Source: an uncultured Nostoc sp. (GTDB lineage Bacteria; Cyanobacteriota; Cyanobacteriia; Cyanobacteriales; Nostocaceae). Taken from it: 64,000 bases of DNA. The notes beneath the pieces were generated by a model. The model was not told the origin of the DNA. It saw nothing but the letters and a program-made list of their open reading frames with translations, and searched no databases. The stretch lies in NCBI RefSeq assembly GCF_937863485.1, contig NZ_CALMFY010000046.1:42214-106213 (forward strand), given 5' to 3'. This document shows, one piece after another, positions 19,568-28,498 of the stretch (within the stretch, counting starts at the first letter, position 1; every line of letters starts with the position of its first letter). Both the position numbers and the translations under genes were made by a program.

Positions 19568-20347
19568 ATGAATAACCTAATTCCAGCTATCAAAGTTAAA
19601 AATATCAGCTTTTACTATGGCACAACAAAAGCAATTGAAAAGGTGTCAATAGATATTTATCAAAATCAAGTAACAGCAATTATTGGTCCTAGTGGTTGTG
19701 GTAAATCTACCTTCATCAAAATTCTTAATCGCATTAGTGAATTAGAAGGGCCTGTGAAAGTTGAAGGGGATGTAGAATTTTTTGGTCAAAATATTTATGC
19801 TCCTCGTGTCAACATCAATCGGTTACGCCGCCAAATTGGTATGGTGTTCCAAAAACCGAATCCTTTTCCTATAAGTATTTACGAAAATGTTGCCTACGGT
19901 ATGAGAATAGCAGGCAGGTATTCAAAATTAAAATTAGATGAAATCGTCGAATCTGCACTTCACAGCGCTGCTCTTTGGGATGAAGTGAAAGATAAGCTGG
20001 ATAAATCAGCTTTATGGCTTTCTGGTGGTCAACAACAAAGATTATGTATTGCCCGTGCTTTAGCAGTCAAGCCAAAAGTTCTGCTGATGGATGAGCCTTG
20101 CTCGGCTCTTGACCCCATCGCTACCATGAAAGTTGAGGAACTGCTCCATAGTTTGCAGTCTGAGTTGACAATTGCGATCGTTACCCACAATATGCAGCAA
20201 GCCGCTCGCGTTTCTGATTTTACGGCTTTTTTTAGCACCGATGAAAGTCGCATTGGTCAAATGATTGAATTTGGTGCTACAGAGCAAATCTTTAACAACC
20301 CACTAGACCCCCGCACCCGCGATTACATTTCAGGGCGTTTCGGTTAA
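19568..20347 (+). CDS. pstB: phosphate ABC transporter ATP-binding protein
   Basis: The 259-residue ATPase that powers PstCA. All nucleotide-binding motifs are intact: Walker [10 protein letters not shown] (residues 40-48), Q-loop [10 protein letters not shown] with Gln 95, signature LSGGQQQR, Walker [14 protein letters not shown] and the switch His in IVTHNMQQ. It follows pstA by 37 bp. A paralogue 530 bp downstream shares long identical DNA stretches with it. Confidence 0.95.
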   Translation: MNNLIPAIKVKNISFYYGTTKAIEKVSIDIYQNQVTAIIGPSGCGKSTFIKILNRISELEGPVKVEGDVEFFGQNIYAPRVNINRLRRQIGMVFQKPNPFPISIYENVAYGMRIAGRYSKLKLDEIVESALHSAALWDEVKDKLDKSALWLSGGQQQRLCIARALAVKPKVLLMDEPCSALDPIATMKVEELLHSLQSELTIAIVTHNMQQAARVSDFTAFFSTDESRIGQMIEFGATEQIFNNPLDPRTRDYISGRFG

Positions 20348-20877
20348 GATATGTCCTAGCGTGACTCAATGATTTTTGTCAAACTATCTGATATCAGAGG
20401 CTACTCATTAAAGTGTAGTTTTAAAGTGTGGTTTTTAAAATCATTCATATTTGGTCTTTCCTGTCAATGCGTAAGTCCTACTAAAATTATTTATTCAGAG
20501 TAACCACCTAAAGAGTAGGAACGCGCAAAATACAGGCATGGGGTCAATCTAAAATCTAAAATCCAAAATTGTTTGACTACCCATGAAGGGTATATGATAT
20601 TAATATTTTTATTTCTACATAGCTATTTTAAGTCGAACCAACCCGAATCCTTTTTATAGGAAAGGATAGTATATAGGTCAAGGTGCGAAAGGTAGGTATA
20701 AAAAGTCTGTAAAAGAGAAATTTTAGGATACAGTTTTAATACAAATACTAACAGTTTATCTGCTGTATAGCTACGTAATTTCCATGAACATCTCCTTTTG
20801 GGAGTAACATAGTGAAACAGCGGCGCTGATTTCTACTGCTTTGCTTCGTCAAGTTTTGTTTCACACGTTTTAGGAAT
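20348..20877. other. 530-bp gap between the two pstB genes
   Basis: No gene. It contains an AATCTAAAATCTAAAATCC-type repeat at 20548-20571, shared in type with repeats at 2046 and 40266, and AT-rich DNA that could hold a separate promoter for the second pstB. I did not find a convincing Pho box. Confidence 0.4.
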
Positions 20878-21657
20878 ATGAGTAAACTAATTCCAGCCAT
20901 TAGAGTCAAAAACTTCAGCTTATATTACGACACTCAAAAGATAGTTGGAGGCGTGTCAATGGATATTTACCAAAACCAAGTCACGGCAATTATTGGTTCT
21001 AGTGGTTGTGGTAAATCTACTTTTCTTAAATCGTTAAATCGCATGAGTGAATTAGAAGGAGAAGTGAGGGTTGAAGGAAAAGTAGAATTTTTTGGACAGA
21101 GTATTTATGAGCGTCGTGTCAACATCAATCGCTTACGTCGCCAAGTTAGTATGATTTTTCCCAAGCCAAATCTTTTTCCCATGAGCGTTTACGATAATGT
21201 CGCCTATGGGGTGAAATTAATTGGATGGCATCCGAAAGTAGAATTAGATGGGATTGTTGAATCTGCCATCAAGGCTGCTGAACTTTGGGATGAGGTAAAA
21301 AATAAACTGCACAAATCTGCTTTAGAGCTTTCTGGCGGTCAACAACAAAGATTATGTATTGCCCGTGCTTTAGCAGTCAAACCGAACGTTCTGTTGATGG
21401 ATGAACCTTGTTCAGGTCTTGATCCTGTTGGTAGCATGAAAATTGAGCATCTGATCCATAACTTGCGCTCTGAGTTGACAATTGTGATTGTTACTCACAA
21501 TATGCAGCAAGTTCCTCGCCTATCTGATTTTACGGCTTTCTTTTGTAGTAATGAAAATCGCATTACTCAAATGGTTGAATTTGGTACTACAAATAAAATC
21601 TTTACTAACCCTGTGGATTCTCGCACCCGCGACTACGTTTTCCCCCGCATCAATTGA
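20878..21657 (+). CDS. pstB: second PstB-like ATP-binding protein with altered Q-loop
   Basis: A 259-residue paralogue of the preceding PstB, colinear without gaps. Walker A GSSGCGKST, signature LSGGQQQR, Walker [13 protein letters not shown] and the switch His (VTHNMQQ) are intact. The Q-loop reads MIFPKPNLFP: the conserved glutamine at residue 95 is proline (CCC at 21160-21162). That glutamine normally couples ATP-site closure to the permease, so this copy may be impaired or specialised. Several cyanobacteria carry more than one pstB. The stretch TCTGGNGGTCAACAACAAAG onward is nearly identical in both copies for about 55 bp, suggesting gene conversion or recent duplication. Confidence 0.9.
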   Translation: MSKLIPAIRVKNFSLYYDTQKIVGGVSMDIYQNQVTAIIGSSGCGKSTFLKSLNRMSELEGEVRVEGKVEFFGQSIYERRVNINRLRRQVSMIFPKPNLFPMSVYDNVAYGVKLIGWHPKVELDGIVESAIKAAELWDEVKNKLHKSALELSGGQQQRLCIARALAVKPNVLLMDEPCSGLDPVGSMKIEHLIHNLRSELTIVIVTHNMQQVPRLSDFTAFFCSNENRITQMVEFGTTNKIFTNPVDSRTRDYVFPRIN

Positions 21658-21841
21658 AGTGTTTCTTAAATTTTAGCTATTTAGAGGGCTACGACATAAT
21701 GCAAGCGTAAATTAAGGTTGAATTTAATTTCTGCTTGCTTTGAGTTTATCTTGTGTTGGGCAATATAAACTGAAGTTTACAGTATTTTTTGATACTATAT
21801 ACTTAAAAACAGTATTTGCTTTAGACTACCTGAATCAAAAG

Positions 21842-22210
21842 ATGAAATGTCCCCGGTGCGAATCTACTTTATATCGTAAAAATGGTCGTAGGAATGACAA
21901 GCAGAATTACCTCTGCAAAAATTGCGGTAAACAATTTCTTGAGCCTGCATTCCCTCGTTCCCTGGAAAGTGACTTGCTTGCTAACAGCAACGGGCATCCT
22001 AAAATATCTATACCTGAAACTAGAGAACTTTCTTTAGTAAAAAACCTATTAGAAGAAAAAGTTACAGAGAAAAGCCTTAGCTCTTTTAGTTTTACATTAG
22101 CTGAAGAACTGCTGCAAACTATATTATCGCCTGATTGGCTAGAATCTGCTGTATTCAGTCAATTGATCCAAAAATTTCAACAAAAAACTGAAATTCAACA
22201 TCAATTATAA
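21842..22210 (+). CDS. IS1-type zinc-ribbon protein, possibly N-terminal part of the NYN protein
   Basis: The 122-residue product starts MKCPRCESTLYRKNGRRNDKQNYLCKNCGKQF, a four-cysteine zinc ribbon of the type found in IS1 InsA and related DNA-binding proteins. A helical region follows (LAEELLQTILSPDWLESAVFSQLIQKFQQK). The frame ends with QHQL-TAA at 22208-22210 and then continues open in the same frame into the NYN protein (TGISLLLLDAENL). The frame is open upstream to 21740, but MKCPRC is the natural start. It may be a separate small protein or the first half of one broken or recoded gene. Confidence 0.65.
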   Translation: MKCPRCESTLYRKNGRRNDKQNYLCKNCGKQFLEPAFPRSLESDLLANSNGHPKISIPETRELSLVKNLLEEKVTEKSLSSFSFTLAEELLQTILSPDWLESAVFSQLIQKFQQKTEIQHQL

Positions 22211-22231
22211 ACAGGAATCTCCCTTCTACTT

Positions 22232-23128
22232 TTGGATGCGGAAAACTTAAAATTAGATATTAATTCACAATTATTTTTAGCCAGTATTTGTAAATATCCT
22301 CTCCAAGCTAAAATCGCATTTGCTAACTGGAGAAATCAAAGTATTGGTAAACAAGATATTGAACTATATAACCGTGGCTATCAACTTGTCCATGTGCCTG
22401 AGGGTAAGGACAGTGCTGATGCAAAAATGATCGCACTTGGTGCTTGTATTTTACGCTCTTATCCAACAGCTAAAGAAATCTTGGTCTGTTCTAGCGATGG
22501 AATTTTGATCCACCTCTGTAACGAACTCCAAAATCAAGGATTAATTGTCTATTGGGTACGTAGACAAGGACAAAATTTGCATATAGAAAACCGGAATACC
22601 GGCAAATTAACTCATTATTCCTTATCAATGGCAACAGAAGTTCCATCCTTTGAAAAAGTGGTTGAGCAAATTCAAGATTTAATTAAAAACGAACAAGATT
22701 CAATCAATGCTCGATTACACAGTTTAGCGGCTATTGCTAGTTTATTTCAAGAAAGATGCAATATCAATATCAACTATAATCAAAAGCAGCCACAAATTGA
22801 GGAAATAATTTCTCTTCCAGAAGAGTTATCTCCAAAATCTATTCAACAGGAAAAACAAGAAGATTTTGCTAAAATTTCTGATGGAAAAACATTAGATAAA
22901 TTTCTCTTGAAAATAATTCAAGATATCCAAATAAATTCTCCTACAGCTAAATTATCTGTGTCCAAGCTAGGTACAGAGATACAGAAAATAACTGGAGAAT
23001 CTCCTAATTCAATTATTAAAAAATTAAAGTTAGGTTCCAATTTTACCAAATATCTAGAATCATCTCCCACATTTACATTAAAGGCGAGTGGCAAGGAATA
23101 TGAGGTAACGCCGCTACTCTGCAAGTAA
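22232..23128 (+). CDS. NYN domain ribonuclease-like protein with C-terminal LOTUS/OST-HTH-like domain
   Basis: The NYN fold (PIN-like RNase, as in LabA and MARF1) is seen in LLLLDAENLKLDI, VHVPEGKDSADAKMIALGA and AKEILVCSSDGILIHLCNEL, which carry the conserved acidic residues that bind metal. Residues ~235-298 (LSVSKLGTEIQKITGESPNSIIKKLKLGSNFTKYLES-P-FTL) resemble an OST-HTH/LOTUS RNA-binding domain. A likely role is RNA cleavage or RNA-directed regulation. The first start codon after the preceding TAA is the TTG at 22232, with a weak AGGA at 22213; the strand LLLL before DAEN, essential for the fold, begins before or at it. This supports the view that the native protein began further upstream, with the zinc ribbon. 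Confidence 0.8.
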   Translation: MDAENLKLDINSQLFLASICKYPLQAKIAFANWRNQSIGKQDIELYNRGYQLVHVPEGKDSADAKMIALGACILRSYPTAKEILVCSSDGILIHLCNELQNQGLIVYWVRRQGQNLHIENRNTGKLTHYSLSMATEVPSFEKVVEQIQDLIKNEQDSINARLHSLAAIASLFQERCNININYNQKQPQIEEIISLPEELSPKSIQQEKQEDFAKISDGKTLDKFLLKIIQDIQINSPTAKLSVSKLGTEIQKITGESPNSIIKKLKLGSNFTKYLESSPTFTLKASGKEYEVTPLLCK

Positions 23129-23208
23129 ATACTTTCTGAATGTCTACGTACAACCTGAGCTGTAATTCAGTATTATGTAAAAAGATGTAAATAAATGTAA
23201 ATAATACG

Positions 23209-23913
23209 ATGCAGGATAAAGTCGTTGTTATTGTCGGTGCTACTGGTGGTATTGGTTCAGCATTAACACACAAACTTGCGCCCACCGGAGTCCGGTTGAT
23301 ACTGGCTGCCAGAGATGCAGTTCGTTTAATAACACTGGCCGCTGATTTACCAGGGCAAGTTTTGACCGTTCCCACCGATATTACTGACCCCCAACAAGTA
23401 GACAGTTTGATAAAAAAGACCGTTGCTGAGTTTGGTCAAATCGATATTTTGGTGAATGCAGCTGGCGCTGGTATACTCAAGCCTTACAACAGCCTGGAAC
23501 CTGCTGATTTAGACAAGATGCTAGATGTCAACTTAAAAGGCAGCTTTTACACCACTCAGGCGGCTGCTGAAGAGATGCAAAAGCGCAAGTCTGGTGACAT
23601 CTGTAATTTAGTAGGAATTCTGGGCAAGCATTCGATGGCAATGGCAGCGGCTTATTCTGCTTCTAAGTTTGGTGTTGTCGGTTTCAGTAAATGCATGGCA
23701 GAGGAACTCAAGCGTTTTGGTATCAAGTTCACGCTATTCTACTTTGGTGGGGTAGATTCTCCTTTCTGGGATAACGTGAACTTAAAAGTAGACCGAAAAA
23801 AAATGCTTAGTCCTGAAACTGCTGCCAATGCAATTTTTTTTGCCCTTTCTGCCGAACCGCAAGCTGTGCCAATGGAAATTAACATTCAACCTGATAGTCA
23901 TCTGTTCTTTTAG
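23209..23913 (+). CDS. short-chain dehydrogenase/reductase family protein
   Basis: A 234-residue Rossmann protein. The cofactor motif is GATGGIG (residues 10-16), followed by the NAAG motif at 83-86 and the YSASK active site with Tyr 149 and Lys 153. The catalytic serine, expected 13 residues before the tyrosine, is Gly 136 (NLVGILG). The substrate is unknown; an unusual active site could mean altered or lost activity. RBS weak; ATG 23209 fits family N-termini. It is 106 bp upstream of hppD, same strand. Confidence 0.88.
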   Translation: MQDKVVVIVGATGGIGSALTHKLAPTGVRLILAARDAVRLITLAADLPGQVLTVPTDITDPQQVDSLIKKTVAEFGQIDILVNAAGAGILKPYNSLEPADLDKMLDVNLKGSFYTTQAAAEEMQKRKSGDICNLVGILGKHSMAMAAAYSASKFGVVGFSKCMAEELKRFGIKFTLFYFGGVDSPFWDNVNLKVDRKKMLSPETAANAIFFALSAEPQAVPMEINIQPDSHLFF

Positions 23914-24019
23914 AGTGGGAGTACGTCTACATAATTCTTGCCTGGTAAAGACATGAAAATCTAGCAAAAAAGGCAAAATTTACAGACATATAAGCTGTTA
24001 TGCTTGATTTTCAGTATTT

Positions 24020-25114
24020 ATGAAAATTGATCACGTTCATTTCTATGTAGAAGACGCCAAAGTATGGCGGGATTGGTTTGTACACCATCTTGGTTTTCAA
24101 GCAGTAGCCAAGAGCCTCAGTTCGTTTCACACTTGTACAGAAGTGGTGAAAAGTGGTTCTGTCTGCTTTTTTCTATCTTCACCACTGTTACCCACAAGTC
24201 CAGTAGCTGAGTTTTTACTTCAATATCCACCTGGTGTGGCAGATGTTGCTTTTGCTGTCGAAGATGTTGAAAGCGCGATCGCACTAGCTCAAATGCACGG
24301 TGCTACAATCTTACAACCCATCCAGGAACGTCAGGTAGGTACGGCATTCATCAAGTGTGGCAAAATTGCCGCCTGGGGTGGACTGACTCATACGTTGATC
24401 GAAAGGCGCTGTCCAGAAGTAGGAATAGACGACACAAAGAAAGAACTCTCGGTGTTCCCGTGTCCCTGTGTCCCCGTGTCCTCTTCAATTACCGCCATAG
24501 ACCACATAGTGTTAAACGTGGCAGTTGGTGAATTGGAACGTGCCGTCGCTTGGTACGAAAACATTTTAGATTTTCAACCCCAGCAGGCATTTAAAATTAA
24601 AACCGATCGCTCTGGTTTACATAGCCAGGTGATGGTTTCGCGCAACGCTCTAGTCCAATTGCCAATTAATGAACCAGCTTCCAGTAATTCCCAAATTCAG
24701 GAGTTTCTCGATGTTAACCGGGGGCCAGGAATTCAACATATTGCCTTGCGGACGATTAATCTTGTGAGCGCGATCGCTAAATTTCGTGCTAGTGGTTTAT
24801 CCTTACTCTCAGTTCCCCAAAGCTACTACTCCCAGCTAAAACAGCGTCCAGGACTCACCCTATCACCTCTAGAACTGGAAGCGATCGCTCAACAGGAAAT
24901 TCTGGTGGACTGGCAAGAATATCTTCCCGTAGAGGCACAACAAACCGCGCCTTTACTACTGCAAATTTTCACCCAGCCCATTTTTGAACAGCCGACATTT
25001 TTCTTTGAGTTTATTGAGCGCCGTTTGCAAGCTAAAGGTTTTGGTGAAGGTAACTTTCGCGCCTTATTTGAAGCTATTGAAAGCGAACAAATCAAACGCG
25101 GTACCCTGCAATGA
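24020..25114 (+). CDS. hppD: 4-hydroxyphenylpyruvate dioxygenase
   Basis: The 364-residue enzyme converts 4-hydroxyphenylpyruvate to homogentisate, the entry to tocopherol (and, in plants, plastoquinone) synthesis. It has two vicinal-oxygen-chelate halves. Iron ligands are the His of AIDHIVLNV, the His of IQHIALRT and the Glu of FFEFIERR. The C-terminal GFGEGNFRALFEAIESEQIKRGTL is characteristic. Odd: between the halves (about residues 135-155) is a low-complexity ELSVFPCPCVPVSSS stretch encoded by GTGTCCC-type tandem units, apparently an in-frame repeat insertion in the inter-domain linker. The stop codon overlaps by one base the ATG of a GNAT remnant. Confidence 0.94.
   Translation: MKIDHVHFYVEDAKVWRDWFVHHLGFQAVAKSLSSFHTCTEVVKSGSVCFFLSSPLLPTSPVAEFLLQYPPGVADVAFAVEDVESAIALAQMHGATILQPIQERQVGTAFIKCGKIAAWGGLTHTLIERRCPEVGIDDTKKELSVFPCPCVPVSSSITAIDHIVLNVAVGELERAVAWYENILDFQPQQAFKIKTDRSGLHSQVMVSRNALVQLPINEPASSNSQIQEFLDVNRGPGIQHIALRTINLVSAIAKFRASGLSLLSVPQSYYSQLKQRPGLTLSPLELEAIAQQEILVDWQEYLPVEAQQTAPLLLQIFTQPIFEQPTFFFEFIERRLQAKGFGEGNFRALFEAIESEQIKRGTLQ
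24450..24484. repeat. GTGTCCC-type tandem repeat inside hppD
   Basis: Five imperfect GTGTYCC units (GTGTTCCC, GTGTCCCT, GTGTCCCC, GTGTCC) run in frame through the linker of HppD and encode a cysteine- and proline-rich stretch without known function. Confidence 0.6.
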
Positions 25115-25254
25115 TGCCTGAGTACAAAATACCAATTGAAATTCAGCCAGACTCCAAACAAGTTGATTTTGTAGACAAGCAACTTCAGGATTTCAATGTA
25201 GGCAAGATTGGAGATTAGCAATATACGCCACTGTTTCTATTACTTCATGAGTGA
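25114..25254 (+). pseudogene. N-terminal remnant of a GNAT acetyltransferase
   Basis: The frame reads MPEYKIPIEIQPDSKQVDFV, then DKQLQDFNVGKIGD, TAG, QYTPLFLLLHE and TGA. I recognise the pattern N-terminal to the first strand of cyanobacterial GNAT acetyltransferases (IPIEI-P--KQVDFV--QL--FN----GD-QY-PL-ILLRDE). A stop at 25216-25218 interrupts it, and after HE everything is missing, including the acetyl-CoA binding core. It starts on the hppD stop codon (TGATG). Confidence 0.55.
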
Positions 25255-25375
25255 GGCTGCCATATATGCCGTTATGACTCGTATTATGCTACGTCGTCTA
25301 GTCGTCTAAAGATTTACTTTATAAATGGTCTCTAATGATAAAGAATTTAAAGTTATTGGAGAGGAGACAAATATA

Positions 25376-25924
25376 ATGGACAGACTTGATTTGCGGGCTG
25401 AAATTATCCCTGGAGTTTCCGCAGCAGGATTTAGCATTGGACAACATCTTTCATCAATACCTGATCTTAGTGAGCCTAATCTGGTTGTCAATCTCCAAGA
25501 AGAAAGAGAGAAGAGAGAAAAAGGATTGAAATCAATTAATATCAACGAAGCTTTATCTAAGTCGGATGGCTGGATCTGTCAGAAAATCTGCTCAGATTCT
25601 GAGAAGTTAGATGGACATAAAGTTTTCTATTATAAAGATAGGGTTGTATTACTGCATTTTAATTCGGATGATATTCTCTTCGTTATTTTTGTTTTTGAGG
25701 GCTACCAAGGAAAGTTTTTTGATAAATTTGAAATCGGCTCTAAGGTTTCGGATATAAACGAGTATTTTGAGCTTGAATATGATAGCGGAGATGAAATGCA
25801 TTATCCTTCTGAATCATCTCATGTTAAAGGTATTGCCTTCTATGGTGCAGAAGAATCTTTAGAAGATAATGCTGAACAAAAAATCATAGGTTTTTGCGTA
25901 CATAACTGGAGTTTACAGGTATAG
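25376..25924 (+). CDS. hypothetical protein
   Basis: Not recognised. The 182-residue acidic, soluble product begins MDRLDLRAEIIPGVSAAGFSIGQHLSSI; such an I-PG-S--G--IG-xL motif occurs in uncharacterised proteins of polymorphic-toxin immunity and stress neighbourhoods, but this is not enough to assign a role. The frame is open from ATG 25325, yet the ATG at 25376 has a strong GGAGAGGAGA ribosome binding site 11 nt upstream and is preferred. It is low in GC relative to neighbours, which fits acquired DNA. No toxin gene is adjacent. Confidence 0.65.
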   Translation: MDRLDLRAEIIPGVSAAGFSIGQHLSSIPDLSEPNLVVNLQEEREKREKGLKSININEALSKSDGWICQKICSDSEKLDGHKVFYYKDRVVLLHFNSDDILFVIFVFEGYQGKFFDKFEIGSKVSDINEYFELEYDSGDEMHYPSESSHVKGIAFYGAEESLEDNAEQKIIGFCVHNWSLQV

Positions 25925-26091
25925 ATATGAGCGTAGGGTAAGCTGATGAAAGGAATTATCTGCTCGATCCGAGGGGTAATCGTCGATAGTTTCTTAAAAA
26001 GAGTTTACAAAAAACCTTAGCTAGACTTGATCCTCTCGAAAAATAGCCATATATCTGAGATAATTTTAATAAAAATTAACATTTTGCGCCG

Positions 26092-26784
26092 ATGCTAAGA
26101 CTTATTACTGACTTCGACGGCCCAATTATTGATGTTTCCGAACGGTACTACCGTGTTTATCAATTCTGTTTGGAGAAAACCCGTCGTCCAGACCAAGTAG
26201 TGCAAGAACTTCCGAAAGCGGAATTTTGGCAGTTAAAGCGATCGCGTGTTCCCGAAAAACAAATCGCCTTAAATTCAGGGTTAGATGAAGCCCAAGCACA
26301 AGAATTTGCCCAGTTGCGGCGGCAAACTGTGCATACAGAACCTTACTTTCATTATGATACTCTCGCGCCTGGTGCTGTGGATGCACTGTTAAAAATTCAA
26401 CAAGCTGGAATTGATTTGGCAGTTATGACCATGCGCCGATTTCGAGAACTAGATTATGCCTTTCAAAAACACGATTTAGGCAGATTTTTCCCGGAAAATC
26501 GTTGTTATTGCCTGAGTAACGACTACGTAAAAACTCGTGATATTGAAGATAAGCCTTTGTTAATGGCTAGGGCTTTAGAAGAACTGCCCCCCGCCACTGA
26601 TATCTGGATGGTGGGAGATACCGAAGCCGACATCACCGCTGCTAAAAATTATGGTATTAAGGTGATGGCTGTAGAATCTGGCATCCGCGATCGCACCCAA
26701 TTGGAACTTTACCACCCCGACTTAATCGTTAAGGATTTCAGCGCTGCTGTAGATTTAGTCCTAAAACCTAAACACCTTGTCTAG
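26092..26784 (+). CDS. HAD superfamily hydrolase
   Basis: A 230-residue phosphatase-like protein. Motif I is DFDGPIID (residues 7-14) with the nucleophilic Asp, motif II AVMTMR carries Thr, and motif III/IV is DKP...IWMVGDTEADITAAKNYG with the metal-binding acidic residues. The helical cap lies between residues 18 and 100. The substrate is not predictable; cyanobacterial relatives are annotated as general HAD hydrolases. Confidence 0.88.
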   Translation: MLRLITDFDGPIIDVSERYYRVYQFCLEKTRRPDQVVQELPKAEFWQLKRSRVPEKQIALNSGLDEAQAQEFAQLRRQTVHTEPYFHYDTLAPGAVDALLKIQQAGIDLAVMTMRRFRELDYAFQKHDLGRFFPENRCYCLSNDYVKTRDIEDKPLLMARALEELPPATDIWMVGDTEADITAAKNYGIKVMAVESGIRDRTQLELYHPDLIVKDFSAAVDLVLKPKHLV

Positions 26785-26955
26785 AAAGGCTGTGTAGCTG
26801 CAACAGATTGAATTAATCGGCATTCGTTTATTGTCTTTCTTTTTGCATCAATCTCAATTATGCCAATTACTCCCCAGGAAATAAATTCCCTCTCTTATAG
26901 CTAAATAGTCTTTTTGGGTTTCAACTTCCGGGTTTTCAGCCAACATTCTTAAAAC

Positions 26956-27110
26956 TTAATCAACGTGAGTTTAACAAACTTCTCCCTGCCTTGAACTTTA
27001 GTTCAAGTCTGTCGCTCTGGGAGTCGGAGAGGGATAGGTTTTGCGTAGTAAAACCTCTTAGAGGTCTTTTGATTCGACTGATGTGACCAGTCAAACTCAC
27101 GTTAATCAGC
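26956..27110. repeat. MITE-like repeat, family 'ACGTGAGTT', copy 1
   Basis: ATCAACGTGAGTTT at the left and AAACTCACGTTAAT at the right form terminal inverted repeats. The interior has CTCCCTG, TTGAACTTTAGTTCAA, a CTCTGGGAGTCGGAGAG hairpin, and GTTTTGCGTAGTAAAACCTCTTA. The same modules, in the same order, are found in reverse at 50752-50872 and partly at 55228-55297. The rest of the 26785-27229 gap shows no gene. Confidence 0.7.
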
Positions 27111-27229
27111 ATTCAGGTTGCCAATTAAAGTAGGAGTCAGCATACCTATTCTGACTCCTGACTTTCTTATTTAAGAAGAACACACATAAACCACGTCTTC
27201 TTTATAGAAATTTGCTTGCAGGTAGCGGT

Positions 27230-27856
27230 TTAGCGGAGAAAGCTACTAACCAACCACAACAATATAAACGTCACTACAGTAGAGAACTGATTTATTCCCA
27301 GACTGATAAATGAGATTTGTGGTAACAGCCAGCTAGCAACTAGTCCCCCAGCGATTAAGCCAATTATTAAACTGACCAGGGTGAACAAAACTGCTCGGCC
27401 AAATTTACCTTCCTTGCGATTGAGAAAGTAAATACTGGTGCCTACCCCAACCACCAATGCTAACTGCAAAACCTGATCGCCTCCCTCTGGGTAAAACACA
27501 CTAATAGAACTCAAACCAAGAAACCAAGCTCCTGGTAAGAGTATATCCGCAGGCGTTGGCTGATCCAGCATCCGTTGCAGCCATGCAGGTGACTGCTGAC
27601 GAGGGGTTGGACTTTCTTTAGGAGGCGATTGCACTCGCAACTCTGGAAACCGGATACGCTCAGGGACTTTGATTTTACCTTCCTGGCGCATCCGTAAGCG
27701 ATCCATTAAAATCGCATCGTAAGCTGCTTCAATTACTTCTAAATGCTTGGCATCGCCATTATGCTGCTCGAATAGGCGATTACGAGCATCCTGAATTTCA
27801 TCGAAGCTAGCCTCTTCTGATACCCCAAGTTTTTCGTAGGGATTTTGATCGCTCAT
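27230..27856 (-). CDS. CPP1-like family membrane protein
   Basis: The N-terminus (NPYEKLGVSEEASFDEIQDARNRLFEQH) is a degenerate J-domain without HPD; then comes a charged linker with PPKESPTPRQQSPAW and three to four membrane helices in the C-terminal half. This matches the CPP1-like (chaperone-like protein of POR1) family of cyanobacteria and chloroplasts, which in plants stabilises protochlorophyllide oxidoreductase. In cyanobacteria the role is unproven. Length of 208 residues is usual. Confidence 0.88.
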   Translation of the reverse strand: MSDQNPYEKLGVSEEASFDEIQDARNRLFEQHNGDAKHLEVIEAAYDAILMDRLRMRQEGKIKVPERIRFPELRVQSPPKESPTPRQQSPAWLQRMLDQPTPADILLPGAWFLGLSSISVFYPEGGDQVLQLALVVGVGTSIYFLNRKEGKFGRAVLFTLVSLIIGLIAGGLVASWLLPQISFISLGINQFSTVVTFILLWLVSSFLR

Positions 27857-28498
27857 GGGAGTTTGTTACTTCAGCCTCAGTCAGCGGCAGTCTTTTGTCG
27901 AAGAAAAAAACGGCTTTAGGTTTTGTTTTAATCGAAACTAAAGTCTTGACCTATTTTATGCCCTACCAGGATAGTAGCACGGGTTAGTTTGATTGACTTT
28001 GTAATTTCAACTATAGTTACTTTAACATATCGCTATAACTCCGTGTATACCCTCATGTCGTTGTCCAGTTCTGGCTCTAATCTAGAATTTGAACGGAGAG
28101 TACCTAAAACATATAGTTTTTATGAAAAAATCAACTTTACTGTTTCAGATTTGGCAACTTACTGTGCCCTAATAGAGTTTTTTTAATTATACTGAATAAT
28201 CGCTTGTGGTATATATCCACAATATCGATTTAAAATTGAAACGTTTTAAGTTACCACCTAACTGGGATCAAGAAGGTGTCTTGGTGTCAAGAACTGTTGC
28301 GGCTAAAGTCAGAGCGCCTATATACTGTGGCTAACACAAGTTTCGCGTTCTTATTGCCCACAATCCTGATTAGAGTATTTATTTTTGAATGATCAGGATT
28401 ATAATGCCGTAGCCATGTAGATTCTTAGTTAGTCCAAAAGTGGCAACTGCGTTTTTACGCAACCCTCTTGTTAATCTTACGTATATTTGTGCAAAGTA
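27857..28498. other. 640-bp intergenic region with divergent promoters
   Basis: No supported gene; a 65-codon frame at 27989-28186 has no coding character. The stretch upstream of the response regulator is AT-rich with no distinct operator that I can see. Confidence 0.4.

Noticed and set aside
27989-28186. 65-codon plus frame
   Set aside because: No ribosome binding site, low complexity, and it lies in a divergent promoter region.
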